Notes: generated by a model not told the origin, from the letters alone. A stretch of DNA of 64,000 nt from Candidatus Gastranaerophilales bacterium (GCA_910587055.1 CAJUKY010000010.1:1-64000); one strand, 5' to 3'. Positions 50,282-59,541 are shown, numbered from the stretch's first letter. Numbers and translations are program-made.

Positions 50282-50803
50282 TTATTTTGTCTTAAAACCT
50301 ATTTTGTCCGGCTTTGTTCTATCCATTAAAAGCGTTAAAACTCTATTGATTTCTTTTAAATCAGCATCATTTTCTCTACAGTGCTGAATAAAATATTGCT
50401 CAAGTTCCGATAATCTTTCAGATAATTCTCTGCTTTCAACTGCAAGCTGCCTCAATGCAATAAAGGCACGCACTACCTGAATATTTATTTCTATTGCTTT
50501 TTTGCTGTTTAAAACACTTGATAGCATTGTAACACCGTGTTCCGTAAAGGCATATGAGTTTGTTGAGCTAAATTTTAAGTTTTTGAGGTGGTCACAATTT
50601 GTGACCAGTTCGTTTTGTTCTTTATCTGTAAGCTGGAACATAAAGTCTGACGGAAAACGTATAATATTGCGTTTTACCGCCTGATTAAGTTTTTTGGTTG
50701 AAACGCCATATAATTCTGCCAGATCGCGGTCTATCATAACACGCTTGTTTCTTATTATAAAAATTTTTTCTTTTAATATATCCAGCGTTATAATTTCATT
50801 CAT
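50282..50803 (-). CDS. ORF6N-domain protein
   Basis: 173 residues from the ATG at 50803. The N-terminal ORF6N domain (about 5-95) is clear: IFIIRNKRVMIDRDLAELYG, VKRNIIRFPSDFMFQLT and YAFTEHGVTMLSSVL. A coiled-coil C-terminus follows. ORF6N domains come from phage antirepressor-like DNA-binding proteins, and chromosomal copies are common. No other phage genes are near. It sits between Mini-RNase III (21 bp) and the histidine kinase (2 bp) on the same strand, so it is probably in their operon. Confidence 0.88.
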   Translation of the reverse strand: MNEIITLDILKEKIFIIRNKRVMIDRDLAELYGVSTKKLNQAVKRNIIRFPSDFMFQLTDKEQNELVTNCDHLKNLKFSSTNSYAFTEHGVTMLSSVLNSKKAIEINIQVVRAFIALRQLAVESRELSERLSELEQYFIQHCRENDADLKEINRVLTLLMDRTKPDKIGFKTK

Positions 50804-50824
50804 TTCTAGATTATACAATAAAAT

Positions 50825-51190
50825 TTAAATATTCATATTTTCTTTTACTATTTCAAACATTTTATCAAGTTTTTGTTTATTGTTTAAATAAAAATATCCT
50901 GTGATACATTCAAGGGCGGTGGCGTATCTGTGGATATCCGGCTTATTTCTTTTATTTACGGTTAAGGGCAGGTTTCTTGCACGGCGGAAAATCTCTTTTT
51001 CTTCATCATTTAAGAAATTTTCAAAAATAATTTCAGCTATTTTTGCTTGAAAATCAGCACATACAAAAGCTGTTGTATTTTTGTGCATATTATTTAAGGA
51101 TTTTGTTTTAAAAATAACATTTTCTCTTATGAATACTTCATAAACGGCATCGCCAAGATGAGCGTATCTTTTTAAGTCAAAGCTTTCCAT
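50825..51190 (-). CDS. mrnC: Mini-ribonuclease III
   Basis: 121 residues: an RNase III catalytic domain without a dsRNA-binding domain. MrnC matures 23S rRNA ends in Bacillus and has relatives in cyanobacteria. Motifs: YAHLGDAVYEVFIRENVI (family LA.iGDAvye), NNMHKNTTAFVCADFQAKI, EEKEIFRRARN and ATALECITGYFYL. AAGCTTTCC precedes the start weakly. Divergent from the Gly-rich protein gene. Confidence 0.92.
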   Translation of the reverse strand: MESFDLKRYAHLGDAVYEVFIRENVIFKTKSLNNMHKNTTAFVCADFQAKIAEIIFENFLNDEEKEIFRRARNLPLTVNKRNKPDIHRYATALECITGYFYLNNKQKLDKMFEIVKENMNI

Positions 51191-51335
51191 ATGAAAATTG
51201 TATCATAAAACGTATTGTAAAAAGATATTGAGCTTTGTTAACAATTTGTAATATTTCCTTTGAAAACATCAATTTTAAAGGGGGAAAATACTTTATTTAT
51301 GTATAGGGAAGATATTAAGTTATAAAGGGAGTTTT

Positions 51336-52772
51336 ATGACGGGAGTTTCTTCAATAAATATGTCATATACAACTGATGCACTGAAATATATAAACGGTGC
51401 GGAAGTTTGTAAGGATACCATAGTTAATGATGTCGGCAATGCTTTTGGAGGCGTTCCCTCAGGTGCCGCCATTATGGGAGTGTTTTATGCCGGTGGTGAG
51501 CTGCTCAAAAAGACAGATAAGGTTGCAACGAGTATATTTACAGGTAAAGAAGCAAAAACTATTTTTGGGAATACAAAATATACACATGCAGGCATTAAAG
51601 GACTTACGAGCACTACACAAAATATATTCAAGGTATTAAGAAATAAAGAAATTAGCAATATTGTTACAAACGGAAAAGGTTTTTCCGGTTCTCTTGCAAA
51701 CGGCGAGATGGTTGATCTTGTAAAAAACCTTGCAAAGTCAGGTAAGAGCGAAAGTGAAATTCTGACTTTACTTAAGGGTGCAGGTGATAAAACCGATGAT
51801 ATTCTTAAAGTTTTAAGAACAGAAGCCGGGACTGTTGCGAAACCTTCAAAAATTGCAAAATTATGGCAGGGTTTTAAAGGAACGGGGATTGGAAAATCGC
51901 TTGTAAATTCATCTGTGTATAAAACAGGAACCAAAAAAGCGGCCGAATTTTTATCTACAAATGCGGCAGGAAAAGTCATAAGCAAAGGCGCAAGCAAATT
52001 TTCAAAGATGTTTAAATCAACCGGTGCCGGTGTTATGATGATATTTGACGGTGCTATGGCTCTTATGACTGATGTTATACCTGCATTTAGCCAGGGCGGC
52101 TTTAAAGAAGGCGTTAAACAAACCGCAAAATCAGGTGTTAAAGTAGCTGCCGGCGCTGCAGGATGGGCAGTAGGCGCTACGGCAGGTAAGGCAGCAGGTG
52201 CTGCAATAGGCGGTGCAATCGGTTCAGTTGTTCCGGTTCTCGGTACAGCCCTCGGTACTGCAATAGGTACATTTGTAGGCGATATGGTTGGCGGTATGAT
52301 TGGTTCAGCCGTTGCAGGAAAAGTGGCCGAAACGGTTGTGGGCGAAGATTATACGGATAAAGTCCAGAATGAAGCCATAGAGCAGCAGGCAATGCAAGTT
52401 GCATCCAATGCATCAAGCATGAATGAATTAAACAGCTATGTTTATCAATTGATTGAAGAAGATGCTGCGGATGGCAAATTATCTAAAGACAGCAAAAAAA
52501 TGCTTGAATATCTTGAATCAGGAGCGGCTGATGCAACGGGTTTTGCATATAATTACGGAGTTTCAGGAAATGGCGGGTTAAATGAACTTGCAGCAAGACT
52601 GCAGGCCGGCGATACATCCGTTTATACGGTGCCTGATGATATTCTGGAAGCAAGTTCATACGGAATAGATGCCCTAACCGCTTCAAGTTATGCAAATAAT
52701 TATACAAATTTCGGATATACAAATCCTTATGCTTCAATGGCAAACGGTGCAGTCATGAATTATTACGGTTAA
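51336..52772 (+). CDS. Glycine-zipper protein of unknown function
   Basis: 478 residues. I do not recognise the family. Residues ~255-330 form a long Gly/Ala-rich zipper with small residues every fourth position (AAGAAGWAVGATAGKAAGAA and GTALGTAIGTFVGDMVGGMI), typical of membrane-inserting helices. Flanking parts are Lys/Ser-rich before and Asn/Tyr/Ser-rich after (ending NPYASMANGAVMNYYG). It lacks a classical signal peptide. Could be an exported pore-like or surface protein. AAGGGAG site; monocistronic. Confidence 0.7.
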   Translation: MTGVSSINMSYTTDALKYINGAEVCKDTIVNDVGNAFGGVPSGAAIMGVFYAGGELLKKTDKVATSIFTGKEAKTIFGNTKYTHAGIKGLTSTTQNIFKVLRNKEISNIVTNGKGFSGSLANGEMVDLVKNLAKSGKSESEILTLLKGAGDKTDDILKVLRTEAGTVAKPSKIAKLWQGFKGTGIGKSLVNSSVYKTGTKKAAEFLSTNAAGKVISKGASKFSKMFKSTGAGVMMIFDGAMALMTDVIPAFSQGGFKEGVKQTAKSGVKVAAGAAGWAVGATAGKAAGAAIGGAIGSVVPVLGTALGTAIGTFVGDMVGGMIGSAVAGKVAETVVGEDYTDKVQNEAIEQQAMQVASNASSMNELNSYVYQLIEEDAADGKLSKDSKKMLEYLESGAADATGFAYNYGVSGNGGLNELAARLQAGDTSVYTVPDDILEASSYGIDALTASSYANNYTNFGYTNPYASMANGAVMNYYG

Positions 52773-52785
52773 AAAATAAGACAAG

Positions 52786-53010
52786 TTATGCTATGGTTTG
52801 CCCCAGAGAAATTAAATCTTCATAAGGCACGCCTGCTTCGGATAATTCTTCCGCAGTAAGGCCAAAAAGCGTGATTAAATTATCAGCTTCCATTCTGCTG
52901 TTGTTGGAAAGCATATTGAAAACCTTGCTTACAGCTGTTTCTCTTGTCATAAACAGGCTTGAATTGCTTTTATGAAGTATGCGTTTTTTTGCTTTTCCCA
53001 TGGTCTCCAT
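52786..53010 (-). CDS. Small hypothetical protein
   Basis: 74 residues from the ATG at 53010 (METMGKAKKRILHKS); an ATG three codons later is equally possible. The frame upstream is open but looks non-coding. The C-terminal half (LITLFGLTAEELSEAGVPYE) reads like a helical nucleic-acid- or protein-binding domain, but I cannot assign it. Convergent with the glycine-zipper gene, 13 bp away. Confidence 0.5.
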   Translation of the reverse strand: METMGKAKKRILHKSNSSLFMTRETAVSKVFNMLSNNSRMEADNLITLFGLTAEELSEAGVPYEDLISLGQTIA

Positions 53011-53272
53011 GGTGCAAAAAAAGATTTCAAAAGTAAATGATTTGTAAGAAAGTGTAAAACTTTCTACATAAAACTTAAAAATTGCTTGAAAATAAGGCAA
53101 TAAAAAATATTCAGCACTCTTATATTTATTGCAAAAGCATTTTAAGCAATATTTTAAAACGGAAAAAATTTTGAGTATTGAATTTTTAAACCCCGAATAT
53201 ACCCTAAACCCGCGCAGAATGTATAATAATCCGTTAGAAAACGCCGGAGAGACGGGCTGCAAAAAAGAGACC

Positions 53273-53836
53273 ATGGAAACTGAAAATAAAAAAGATGTTT
53301 TCCGTGATACCCCGCTCAGGTATTTAGGCTACAGTGACGATATAGGCGCTGCAATAAGGGTTGTCTGTAATAAATCAAATAATATCTTTATAAAAAATCT
53401 GCCAAAAATTTCTTATATTCCTGCAGGAGCCTATATAACGGCAGATGTTGTTTCAACTTATAATAAGTCAAAAGAAGAAGACGGCAAGAAAACTGCTGTT
53501 AAAAAAGCTTTCGGAGAAGCTGTTTTTCAGGGGCTTACAAATATATTATTCCCGATTTTAATAGTAGGTGCTTCACAAAAACTTCTGGGCAAGGGATTTA
53601 ATAAATTTGTTCCGAAATTAAAGCAGGAAATTTCAAATAGCGGTGAGAAAATAACAAACAGAAGCAGAGATATAGCCCTTGCGCTCGGCGGATTGGGCAC
53701 GCTTCTTGCCGTATCAAAGCCTGTTGATAATTTCAGCAATGAAATTTTAATGAAAAAAGTTATTAATCCTGTCCTTGGGATTAATGATAAAGAACATAAT
53801 AAAATAAGCCAAAAATTAGGCACAACACAGGGATAA
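53273..53836 (+). CDS. Hypothetical membrane-associated protein
   Basis: 187 residues if started at the ATG at 53273 (AAGAGA just upstream); the frame is open from 53129 and ATG 53219 is also possible. Two moderately hydrophobic stretches are seen (VFQGLTNILFPILIVGAS and DIALALGGLGTLLAVS). The N-terminal PLRYLGYSDDIGAA and ISYIPAGAYITADVV segments suggest a fixed fold. No known domain recognised. It resembles other lineage-type proteins in the window in style and is monocistronic. Confidence 0.6.
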   Translation: METENKKDVFRDTPLRYLGYSDDIGAAIRVVCNKSNNIFIKNLPKISYIPAGAYITADVVSTYNKSKEEDGKKTAVKKAFGEAVFQGLTNILFPILIVGASQKLLGKGFNKFVPKLKQEISNSGEKITNRSRDIALALGGLGTLLAVSKPVDNFSNEILMKKVINPVLGINDKEHNKISQKLGTTQG

Positions 53837-53879
53837 AATTCTACCGGCCGGTAACGACCCTTAGTATTGCGGTATTGAA

Positions 53880-55073
53880 TTATTTATTTAATATTTCTCC
53901 GAGTTCTTTTTGAAACGGTGAAATTTTAGCGAGTTTATCAATAATATGCGGTAATTCCTGAACAACATAATTAATATCTTCTTCCGTTGTATAACGACTT
54001 AGAGAAAACCTTATGCTGCCATGGAGCGATGTAAACGGAACGCCCATTGCGCGCAGAACATGGCTGGGCTCTAAACTTCCTGATGTGCAGGCGGAGCCTG
54101 AGCTTGCACAAATCCCTGCATCATTTAAATGTAAAAGAATTAATTCGCCCTCAATATATAAAAAGCCTATATTTGTTGTGTTTGGCACCCTGTTTTTTGA
54201 AGTTGAATTTAATCTTGCATTTTTAATCTTTGATAAAATGCCTTCTTCAAGCATATCTCTTAAACATTTTACGCGGGTCAGCTCATCTTCCATATTCTCC
54301 ATAGCAAGTTCCGCCGCTTTTGCCATCCCGACAATATAAGGCACGTTTTCGGTTCCGGCTCTTTTTCCTCTTTCCTGATGGCCGCCTATAATAAGCGGAG
54401 CTACCATCGAGCCTGATTTTACATATAATGCGCCGATTCCTTTGGGCCCATGGAATTTGTGGGCGGAAATTCCCATAAAATCAATTTTTGCATCTTTTAC
54501 ATTTATGGGAATTTTTCCTGCGGCCTGTACGGCATCTACAAAAATTTTGGTTTCAGGGTTAATTTCTTTAACTTTTTGAGCAATTTCTTCAACGGGAAAT
54601 ATTGCACCGGTTTCATTGTTTGCATACATAACAGATACAAGTGCTGTGTCTTTATCCACTTTTGAAATCAATTCATTGACATCAAGGTCGCCGTTTGAAT
54701 CCACTCCTATGTAATCAACCTTGTAACCGTGTTTTTCTAAATCTTTATGCAGGTTTAAAACGCAGGGGTGTTCAACTTTTGTTGTTATAAGGTGTTTTTT
54801 GGCTCTGTTTAATTCCAGAACCCCTTTTATTGCCATATTGGCACTTTCGGAACCGCAGGATGTAAAAATGATTTCCTTAGGGTCATTTGCGCCTAAAAAT
54901 TCTTTCATAATTTCTCTTGAACGTCTTACCGCTTTATTTGCAGTATGTGCTAAATCGTAGATGCTTGAAGGGTTTCCGTATTCTTCCGTAAAATACGGCA
55001 TCATAGCTTCCACTACTTTTTTATCCACACATGTTGTTGCGTTGTTATCAAGATAAATTATGTTTTGTGTCAT
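53880..55073 (-). CDS. nifS: Cysteine desulfurase NifS/IscS type
   Basis: 397 residues, PLP-dependent fold type I. Moves sulfur from cysteine to NifU. Motifs: YLDNNATTCVDKKV, CGSESANMAIKG, the VEHPCVL segment, DAVQAAGKIP, the PLP Lys in SAHKFHGPKGIGALYVK and the active Cys in SSGSACTSGSLEPSHVL. It starts at the base after the nifU stop, so the two form an operon. Confidence 0.95.
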   Translation of the reverse strand: MTQNIIYLDNNATTCVDKKVVEAMMPYFTEEYGNPSSIYDLAHTANKAVRRSREIMKEFLGANDPKEIIFTSCGSESANMAIKGVLELNRAKKHLITTKVEHPCVLNLHKDLEKHGYKVDYIGVDSNGDLDVNELISKVDKDTALVSVMYANNETGAIFPVEEIAQKVKEINPETKIFVDAVQAAGKIPINVKDAKIDFMGISAHKFHGPKGIGALYVKSGSMVAPLIIGGHQERGKRAGTENVPYIVGMAKAAELAMENMEDELTRVKCLRDMLEEGILSKIKNARLNSTSKNRVPNTTNIGFLYIEGELILLHLNDAGICASSGSACTSGSLEPSHVLRAMGVPFTSLHGSIRFSLSRYTTEEDINYVVQELPHIIDKLAKISPFQKELGEILNK

Positions 55074-55916
55074 TTATTCCACCTCTATAACATTAATTTC
55101 ATTATCAACATGTTCTCTTAACTGTGTCTGAACAAAGTTTTTGAGGGTAAGATGCGAGTTTCTGCAGCCTTTACAGCTTCCCGTTAAGCGTACGTATACA
55201 TCTTTTCCTTCAATATTGATAAGTTCTATTCCGCCGCAGTCTTTAGTGAGTTCCGGGGCGATATTTTTTTCTATAACACTGTTTACTTTTAAAATAAATT
55301 GTACGGCGTTAAGTTCTTTTTTATCGTTTTTAGCTTCCATATTATAAGTGTTTATTATGGCTTGAATGTTCCCTTTGCATCTTCCGCATGCACCGCCTGC
55401 ATATGTTAATTCTTTAATATCATCAACGGTTTTGGCTCCGTTTTTTTCAATCGCTTCTTTTATTTGTTTTTCCGTAACAGAAAAACAGTTGCAGATAATT
55501 TTATCTTTGGATTTTGGTTTTGATGCGGTTGAGTCCGTATTTTGTGTTTCTGGGTTGTCATAGTTTTTAAGGGCGTCTTCGAGTGCCTCATGACCCATAA
55601 CGGAACAGTGCATTTTTTCGGGCGGAAGTCCGCCGAGTTTGTCCGCTATATCTTTATTTGTAATTTTTTTAACCTCATCAAGGGGCTTTCCTATAATCAT
55701 TTCGGTTAAAATGCTTGAAGATGCAACAGCAGAACCGCAGCCGAATGTTTGAAATTTAGCATCGGTTACAATTCCGTCTTTTATTTTTAAATAAAGTTTC
55801 AAAGCATCTCCGCAGGCAAGAGCGCCGGCTTCGCCGATTGCATCGGCATCTTCAATCATACCTACATTTTTCGGGTTTTTATAGTGTTCTTTAACGGTAT
55901 CTGAATATTCCCACAT
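55074..55916 (-). CDS. nifU: Three-domain NifU Fe-S scaffold
   Basis: 280 residues. An IscU-like scaffold (1-125: YSDTVKEHYKNPKNVGMIED, with Cys in ACGD, FGCGSAVASSS and HCSVMG) leads to a central Bfd-like [2Fe-2S] domain (140-190: IICNCFSVTEKQI ... GGACGRCKGNI) and a C-terminal Nfu domain (205-280) with the CKGCRNS pair. Full-length NifU is known from nitrogen fixers but also serves general Fe-S assembly in some anaerobes. No nif structural genes are near, so a housekeeping role is likely. Confidence 0.94.
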   Translation of the reverse strand: MWEYSDTVKEHYKNPKNVGMIEDADAIGEAGALACGDALKLYLKIKDGIVTDAKFQTFGCGSAVASSSILTEMIIGKPLDEVKKITNKDIADKLGGLPPEKMHCSVMGHEALEDALKNYDNPETQNTDSTASKPKSKDKIICNCFSVTEKQIKEAIEKNGAKTVDDIKELTYAGGACGRCKGNIQAIINTYNMEAKNDKKELNAVQFILKVNSVIEKNIAPELTKDCGGIELINIEGKDVYVRLTGSCKGCRNSHLTLKNFVQTQLREHVDNEINVIEVE

Positions 55917-56022
55917 ATTTGTTATCCTTTAAAATTTGCGTTAATTGCATTTTGATTATAAATCAAAAATACTACTTGTATAGGGTTTAAAAGCTAAAAA
56001 TTTGCTTAATAATAATTGTATA

Positions 56023-56538
56023 ATGGAAGAATTGTTTAAAAATTCCCTGCTGGGACAATTAAATGAATTAGGGCTGAATACATCAGGTGCAGGTAAGGTG
56101 TCTGATGAAACAGTTGTTGATATTCTTAAAGGGCCAAACCCTCTCAGCATAAGTGTTAATGAGGAAGATATCAAAAATTCTCCGTTTGCGGATAACCCTG
56201 TTAAAGAAGAAATTAAAACTGAGGCAGAAGAAGGTGCAAAAAAGCGCCTTAATGATTTAGATATGGATATTTTGCAGGAGTCTGCCGTAAAAAAAGCACA
56301 GGATGAGTTTTCGGGCAGCAATGTTTTCGGGAAAATTTTATACAAATATTTTCCAAAAATATATAAAGGGTTTTTATTAAAGCGGTCTTTAAATAAATTA
56401 AAAGCTATAAACCAAACTGCGGCAGAATTGATTTCAAAAAAGATTCCTTATGGTGAATCGGAAGAAAGGTATAATACTTTAATCAACCATATAACTTCAG
56501 CTAATGCAATTCAGGCAAGGCTTGTAAGGAAGATATAG
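56023..56538 (+). CDS. Hypothetical helical protein
   Basis: 171 residues from the ATG at 56023 (MEELFKNSLLGQLNELGLNT); TTG at 56002 is an alternative. TATAAT overlaps the ATG itself. I do not recognise a domain. The chain is mainly charged and helical, with an acidic first half (EEIKTEAEEGAKKRL) and a basic aromatic segment in the second (FGKILYKYFPKIYKGFLLKR). No signal peptide. Ends at a bidirectional palindromic terminator shared with the convergent gene. Confidence 0.6.
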   Translation: MEELFKNSLLGQLNELGLNTSGAGKVSDETVVDILKGPNPLSISVNEEDIKNSPFADNPVKEEIKTEAEEGAKKRLNDLDMDILQESAVKKAQDEFSGSNVFGKILYKYFPKIYKGFLLKRSLNKLKAINQTAAELISKKIPYGESEERYNTLINHITSANAIQARLVRKI

Positions 56539-56561
56539 AACAGAGCTGTATATTATTAAAT

Positions 56562-56599
56562 AAATAAAGAAGTATAGTTTAAACTATACTTCTTTATTT
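56562..56599. terminator. Bidirectional terminator, 38-bp perfect palindrome
   Basis: Positions 56562-56580 are the exact reverse complement of 56581-56599 (arm AAATAAAGAAGTATAGTTT). It lies between two convergent genes (ends 56538 and 56626) with T runs on either strand. Confidence 0.88.
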
Positions 56600-56625
56600 T
56601 ATTAAAAGAACATTGTCCGTAAATA

Positions 56626-57162
56626 TTATTGTCCTAATTTTGCAGTAATTTTTGCTTCCTGAGTGTCAAAAAGGTTTGAAAGAACATTTATAAAATTTTC
56701 TAAAGATGTTTTGAAAATGTTATCTGAGATTTCTTTAAAACCCATACCTATAAGTTTATCTTTATTAAAATTATTGGGTGCTCCATCTAATTCTTTTCCT
56801 CCGGCTACCGTAATAGATGATTGACCGCTTTTGGAACCCAATATTTTATCTACTGATACAATTCTGCCAATTCCGACATCCTGACGAAGAACACCGCCGG
56901 TTGTTTTATCTACAAAATCAAGCGCTTGTCCGCGTGCGCTTATATCCAGCACATCGCTGTTTATTGTTTTTTCTGCTAATTTCTTTACTTGTTCTAAAGC
57001 TGTGATTTGGCTTTTTGAATCTAAATTTGCTGCATTTATTGCTTTGGTTAACACTCTTGTTGCATCCGGTTTTAGTGCGCCGAAACTTGGTCCGTTATTT
57101 ACTTTGTTTAAATTATTTGCATTGTAATTGTTTGATACACTCGATACACTGCTTACGTTCAT
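56626..57162 (-). CDS. Lineage-type hypothetical protein with N-terminal FGA motif
   Basis: 178 residues. The N-terminus is Ser/Val/Asn-rich (MNVSSVSSVSNNYNANNLNK) and leads into GPSFGALKPDATRVL. The rest is mixed alpha/beta without recognisable motifs (GRIVSVDKILGSKSGQSSIT, FINVLSNLFDTQEAKI). Similar N-terminal F-G/F-T-G segments occur in the proteins at 41748 and 57354 (FRS). I recall such proteins from gut Gastranaerophilales genomes, but their function is unknown. AAAGGA site upstream. Confidence 0.65.
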   Translation of the reverse strand: MNVSSVSSVSNNYNANNLNKVNNGPSFGALKPDATRVLTKAINAANLDSKSQITALEQVKKLAEKTINSDVLDISARGQALDFVDKTTGGVLRQDVGIGRIVSVDKILGSKSGQSSITVAGGKELDGAPNNFNKDKLIGMGFKEISDNIFKTSLENFINVLSNLFDTQEAKITAKLGQ

Positions 57163-57275
57163 TTAGAATGTTCCTTTCATTTAACTGTCATTATGCTATT
57201 TACAATGCGGGTAAATAAAAAGATTGACTGAAAAACTGCAATTATTTACATTTTTTAATAATTATATCGGTATTA

Positions 57276-57311
57276 AAAAATCCGTTTTCATTTTTCAGAA
57301 AACGGATTTTT
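57276..57311. terminator. Hairpin terminator
   Basis: 14-bp perfect stem (57276-57289 with 57298-57311), 8-nt loop, flanked by A and T runs. It lies downstream of the small gene at 57354-57572 (minus strand) and upstream of the FGA protein gene. Confidence 0.85.
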
Positions 57312-57353
57312 ATTTCTTATCGGGTTACGTAAAATTTTATTAAATCTTAAATT

Positions 57354-57572
57354 TTATACAACCTTATCAAGATTTTCGCCCATGCCTTTTTGAACGAATT
57401 TTTTCAAGCTTCTGAAATTAAGAGAACTGTTCTGTCTTGAAACGGCAAGAGTTTGATTGTATAAATAGTTTAATCTGCTTGCGATAAAATCACAGGAATT
57501 ATCACCGCCGTCTCTTTTGGTAGAGATGGTTGTACCATAATTAACTGCACTTATCCCGTTAATCTTCGGCAT
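57354..57572 (-). CDS. Small hypothetical protein
   Basis: 72 residues. MPKINGISAVNYGTTISTKR, a short middle with one Cys, and a C-terminal LNFRSLKKFVQKGMGENLDK. No known domain. The N-terminus and the F-x-S/G segment are in the style of neighbouring hypothetical proteins. AAGGA lies about 13 nt before the ATG. It ends 43 bp before a strong terminator. Confidence 0.55.
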   Translation of the reverse strand: MPKINGISAVNYGTTISTKRDGGDNSCDFIASRLNYLYNQTLAVSRQNSSLNFRSLKKFVQKGMGENLDKVV

Positions 57573-57761
57573 TTTAAACTGTTTTTCCTTCTAATTTGCG
57601 GATGTTGTAAATTATGCTTTATGCGAAACACAAAATACCTTGTGCTTACATTTTAATAAAAAAACGCAAGAAGTCAAAATTTACACTTTTATAACGGAAT
57701 TTTTGGAAAATTTTACAAAACTTTATAATTATTTTTTAGCCCGCCGCAGGCATTTTTGAAC

Positions 57762-57767
57762 TATAAT
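57762..57767 (+). promoter_or_regulatory. -10 box of argS, near-leaderless
   Basis: TATAAT at 57762-57767 ends 7 nt before the argS ATG (57775). No Shine-Dalgarno is seen, and no good -35 at 17 bp. Confidence 0.5.
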
Positions 57768-57774
57768 ATCTTTT

Positions 57775-59466
57775 ATGATGATTAAAGATTTTTTTGTAAA
57801 TATTGTTGATGAAGCGGTAAAAAAGGCTGTTTTGGATAAAAAATTAGGGGCGGCAGAAAATATTAACGCGAAATTTGTCTGCGAAACACCAAAAAACCCT
57901 GAATTCGGGGATTATGCGATAAATGTATCTTCTCTTGCGCGTGAAGCCAAAATGGCACCGCCTTTAATTGCAAAAGTAATTGTTGAATATGTTAAGCCTG
58001 TGGATTTTTCAATAAATACGGTTGCGGGGTTTATAAATTTTAAGCTTGAAGAGGGTTTTTTAAAGAAAATTGTTGAAGAAGTTCTGCAAGAAAAAGAAAA
58101 TTTCGGCAAAGTTGATATAGGGCACGGCAAAAAGGTAAATATTGAATATGTAAGTGCAAATCCGACAGGACCTTTTCATATCGGGCATGGAAGATGGGCG
58201 GCGCTCGGCTCTTCGCTTTCTGAAATTATGAAATTTGCAGGGTATGACGTTTATCAGGAATTTTATATAAACGATGCCGGCAATCAGATTAATAAACTTG
58301 CAATGTCTCTGGAATTGCGCGTAAAAGAACTTGAAGGCGAAACTGTTGAATGGCCCGAGGATGCTTATAGAGGCGATTATTTAATAGACTGTGCAAAAAG
58401 ATATATTGAAGCGGGAAAACCTTTGCCGTACGGCGAATTTGCAAAAGCTGATATGCTGCGGCTGCAAAAAGAATTGCTGGAAAAATTTGAGACTCATTTT
58501 GACTGTTTCTTTTCAGAAACCACGCTTTATAAAAGCAAAGAAGTTGAAAAATGTCTTGAAACTCTTGATAAAGCGGGTAAACTATATGAAAAAGACGGGG
58601 CTTTGTGGTTTAGAACAACGGATTACACGGATGATCAAGACAGAGTTTTAAAGAAAAAAGACGGCTCAAATACTTATTTAACGGCAGATATTGCGTATCA
58701 CAAGAATAAATTTGACCGCGGGTTTGAATATTTAATTGATATATGGGGTGCGGATCATCACGGATATATTCCGAGAATGAAAGCCTCAATTGATGCTCTG
58801 GGCAATGACAGTAATAATTTTGAGGTGCTTCTGGGGCAGCTTGTAAATATTATCCAAAACGGTGAAGCTGTCCGTATGGGTAAAAGAAAAAAAATGGTAA
58901 CGCTGGATGAACTTGTAGATGAAGTAGGGGTAGATGCTACAAGGTTCTGGATGCTGATGAGAAGTATTGATACAACACTTGATTTTGATGTGGATTTAGC
59001 AAAGCAAAAAAATGACCAGAACCCTGTATTTTATGTACAATATGCCCATGCCAGATGCTGTTCTATTTTAAGAAAAGCATCTGAAGACAGGCTTGATACC
59101 GAATCAGGTGAAAAATTGCCTCCTTACATCAAAAAAGAAGAATTGGATAAGGTTTTGGATAATCCGCAAACAGGCGCCTTGTTTGATAAAGATGAAAAAT
59201 CAATTGAAGCAACGCGCGGACTTATTTTAAGACTTGAAGAATTTAAATCCGTAATTGAAGGAGCTGTAAGGTTAAGAGCGCCGTATTTATTATGCAAATA
59301 TGCTTCAAATCTTGCTTACGATTTTCACCATTTTTATAATTATACAAGGGTGCTGTCGGAAGATGCGGAATTAACCAAAAGCCGTTTGATGATTGTGGCT
59401 GCGGTGAAAAATGTTTTGGGAGAAACATTTAAACTGCTCAAAATTTCAGCACCCGAGAAGATGTAG
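57775..59466 (+). CDS. argS: Arginyl-tRNA synthetase
   Basis: 563 residues, class I. The N-terminal Add1 domain is present (1-110). The HIGH motif is FHIGHGRWAALGSSL with the preceding EYVSANPTGP. YINDAGNQ and the catalytic-domain WGADHHGYIPRMKA follow. The KMSK loop is replaced by VRMGKRKKMVTLDEL, a variant as in many ArgRS. The C-terminal anticodon domain has ARCCSILRKA and the final DFHHFYNYTRVL. ATG at 57775; a second ATG follows directly. Confidence 0.95.
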   Translation: MMIKDFFVNIVDEAVKKAVLDKKLGAAENINAKFVCETPKNPEFGDYAINVSSLAREAKMAPPLIAKVIVEYVKPVDFSINTVAGFINFKLEEGFLKKIVEEVLQEKENFGKVDIGHGKKVNIEYVSANPTGPFHIGHGRWAALGSSLSEIMKFAGYDVYQEFYINDAGNQINKLAMSLELRVKELEGETVEWPEDAYRGDYLIDCAKRYIEAGKPLPYGEFAKADMLRLQKELLEKFETHFDCFFSETTLYKSKEVEKCLETLDKAGKLYEKDGALWFRTTDYTDDQDRVLKKKDGSNTYLTADIAYHKNKFDRGFEYLIDIWGADHHGYIPRMKASIDALGNDSNNFEVLLGQLVNIIQNGEAVRMGKRKKMVTLDELVDEVGVDATRFWMLMRSIDTTLDFDVDLAKQKNDQNPVFYVQYAHARCCSILRKASEDRLDTESGEKLPPYIKKEELDKVLDNPQTGALFDKDEKSIEATRGLILRLEEFKSVIEGAVRLRAPYLLCKYASNLAYDFHHFYNYTRVLSEDAELTKSRLMIVAAVKNVLGETFKLLKISAPEKM

Positions 59467-59508
59467 CTTCAGGCAGGTTTTACAGCATTGATAAAATTAA
59501 AAAAATAG

Positions 59509-59537
59509 TTGATTTTGAATTTTGTCTATGATAATCT
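59509..59537 (+). promoter_or_regulatory. Promoter of the structured RNA/tRNA-Ile unit
   Basis: TTGATT (59509-59514), 17-bp spacer, TAATCT (59532-59537). The expected start is near 59544, at the first hairpin of the structured segment. Confidence 0.5.
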
Positions 59538-59541
59538 TGAA

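Noticed and set aside
50282..50803. ORF6N gene as part of a prophage
   Set aside because: All neighbours are ordinary chromosomal genes, and no phage structural, lysis or integrase gene is near.
53880..55916. nifU-nifS as evidence for nitrogen fixation
   Set aside because: No nitrogenase or other nif genes nearby. Full-length NifU with NifS also serves general Fe-S assembly.
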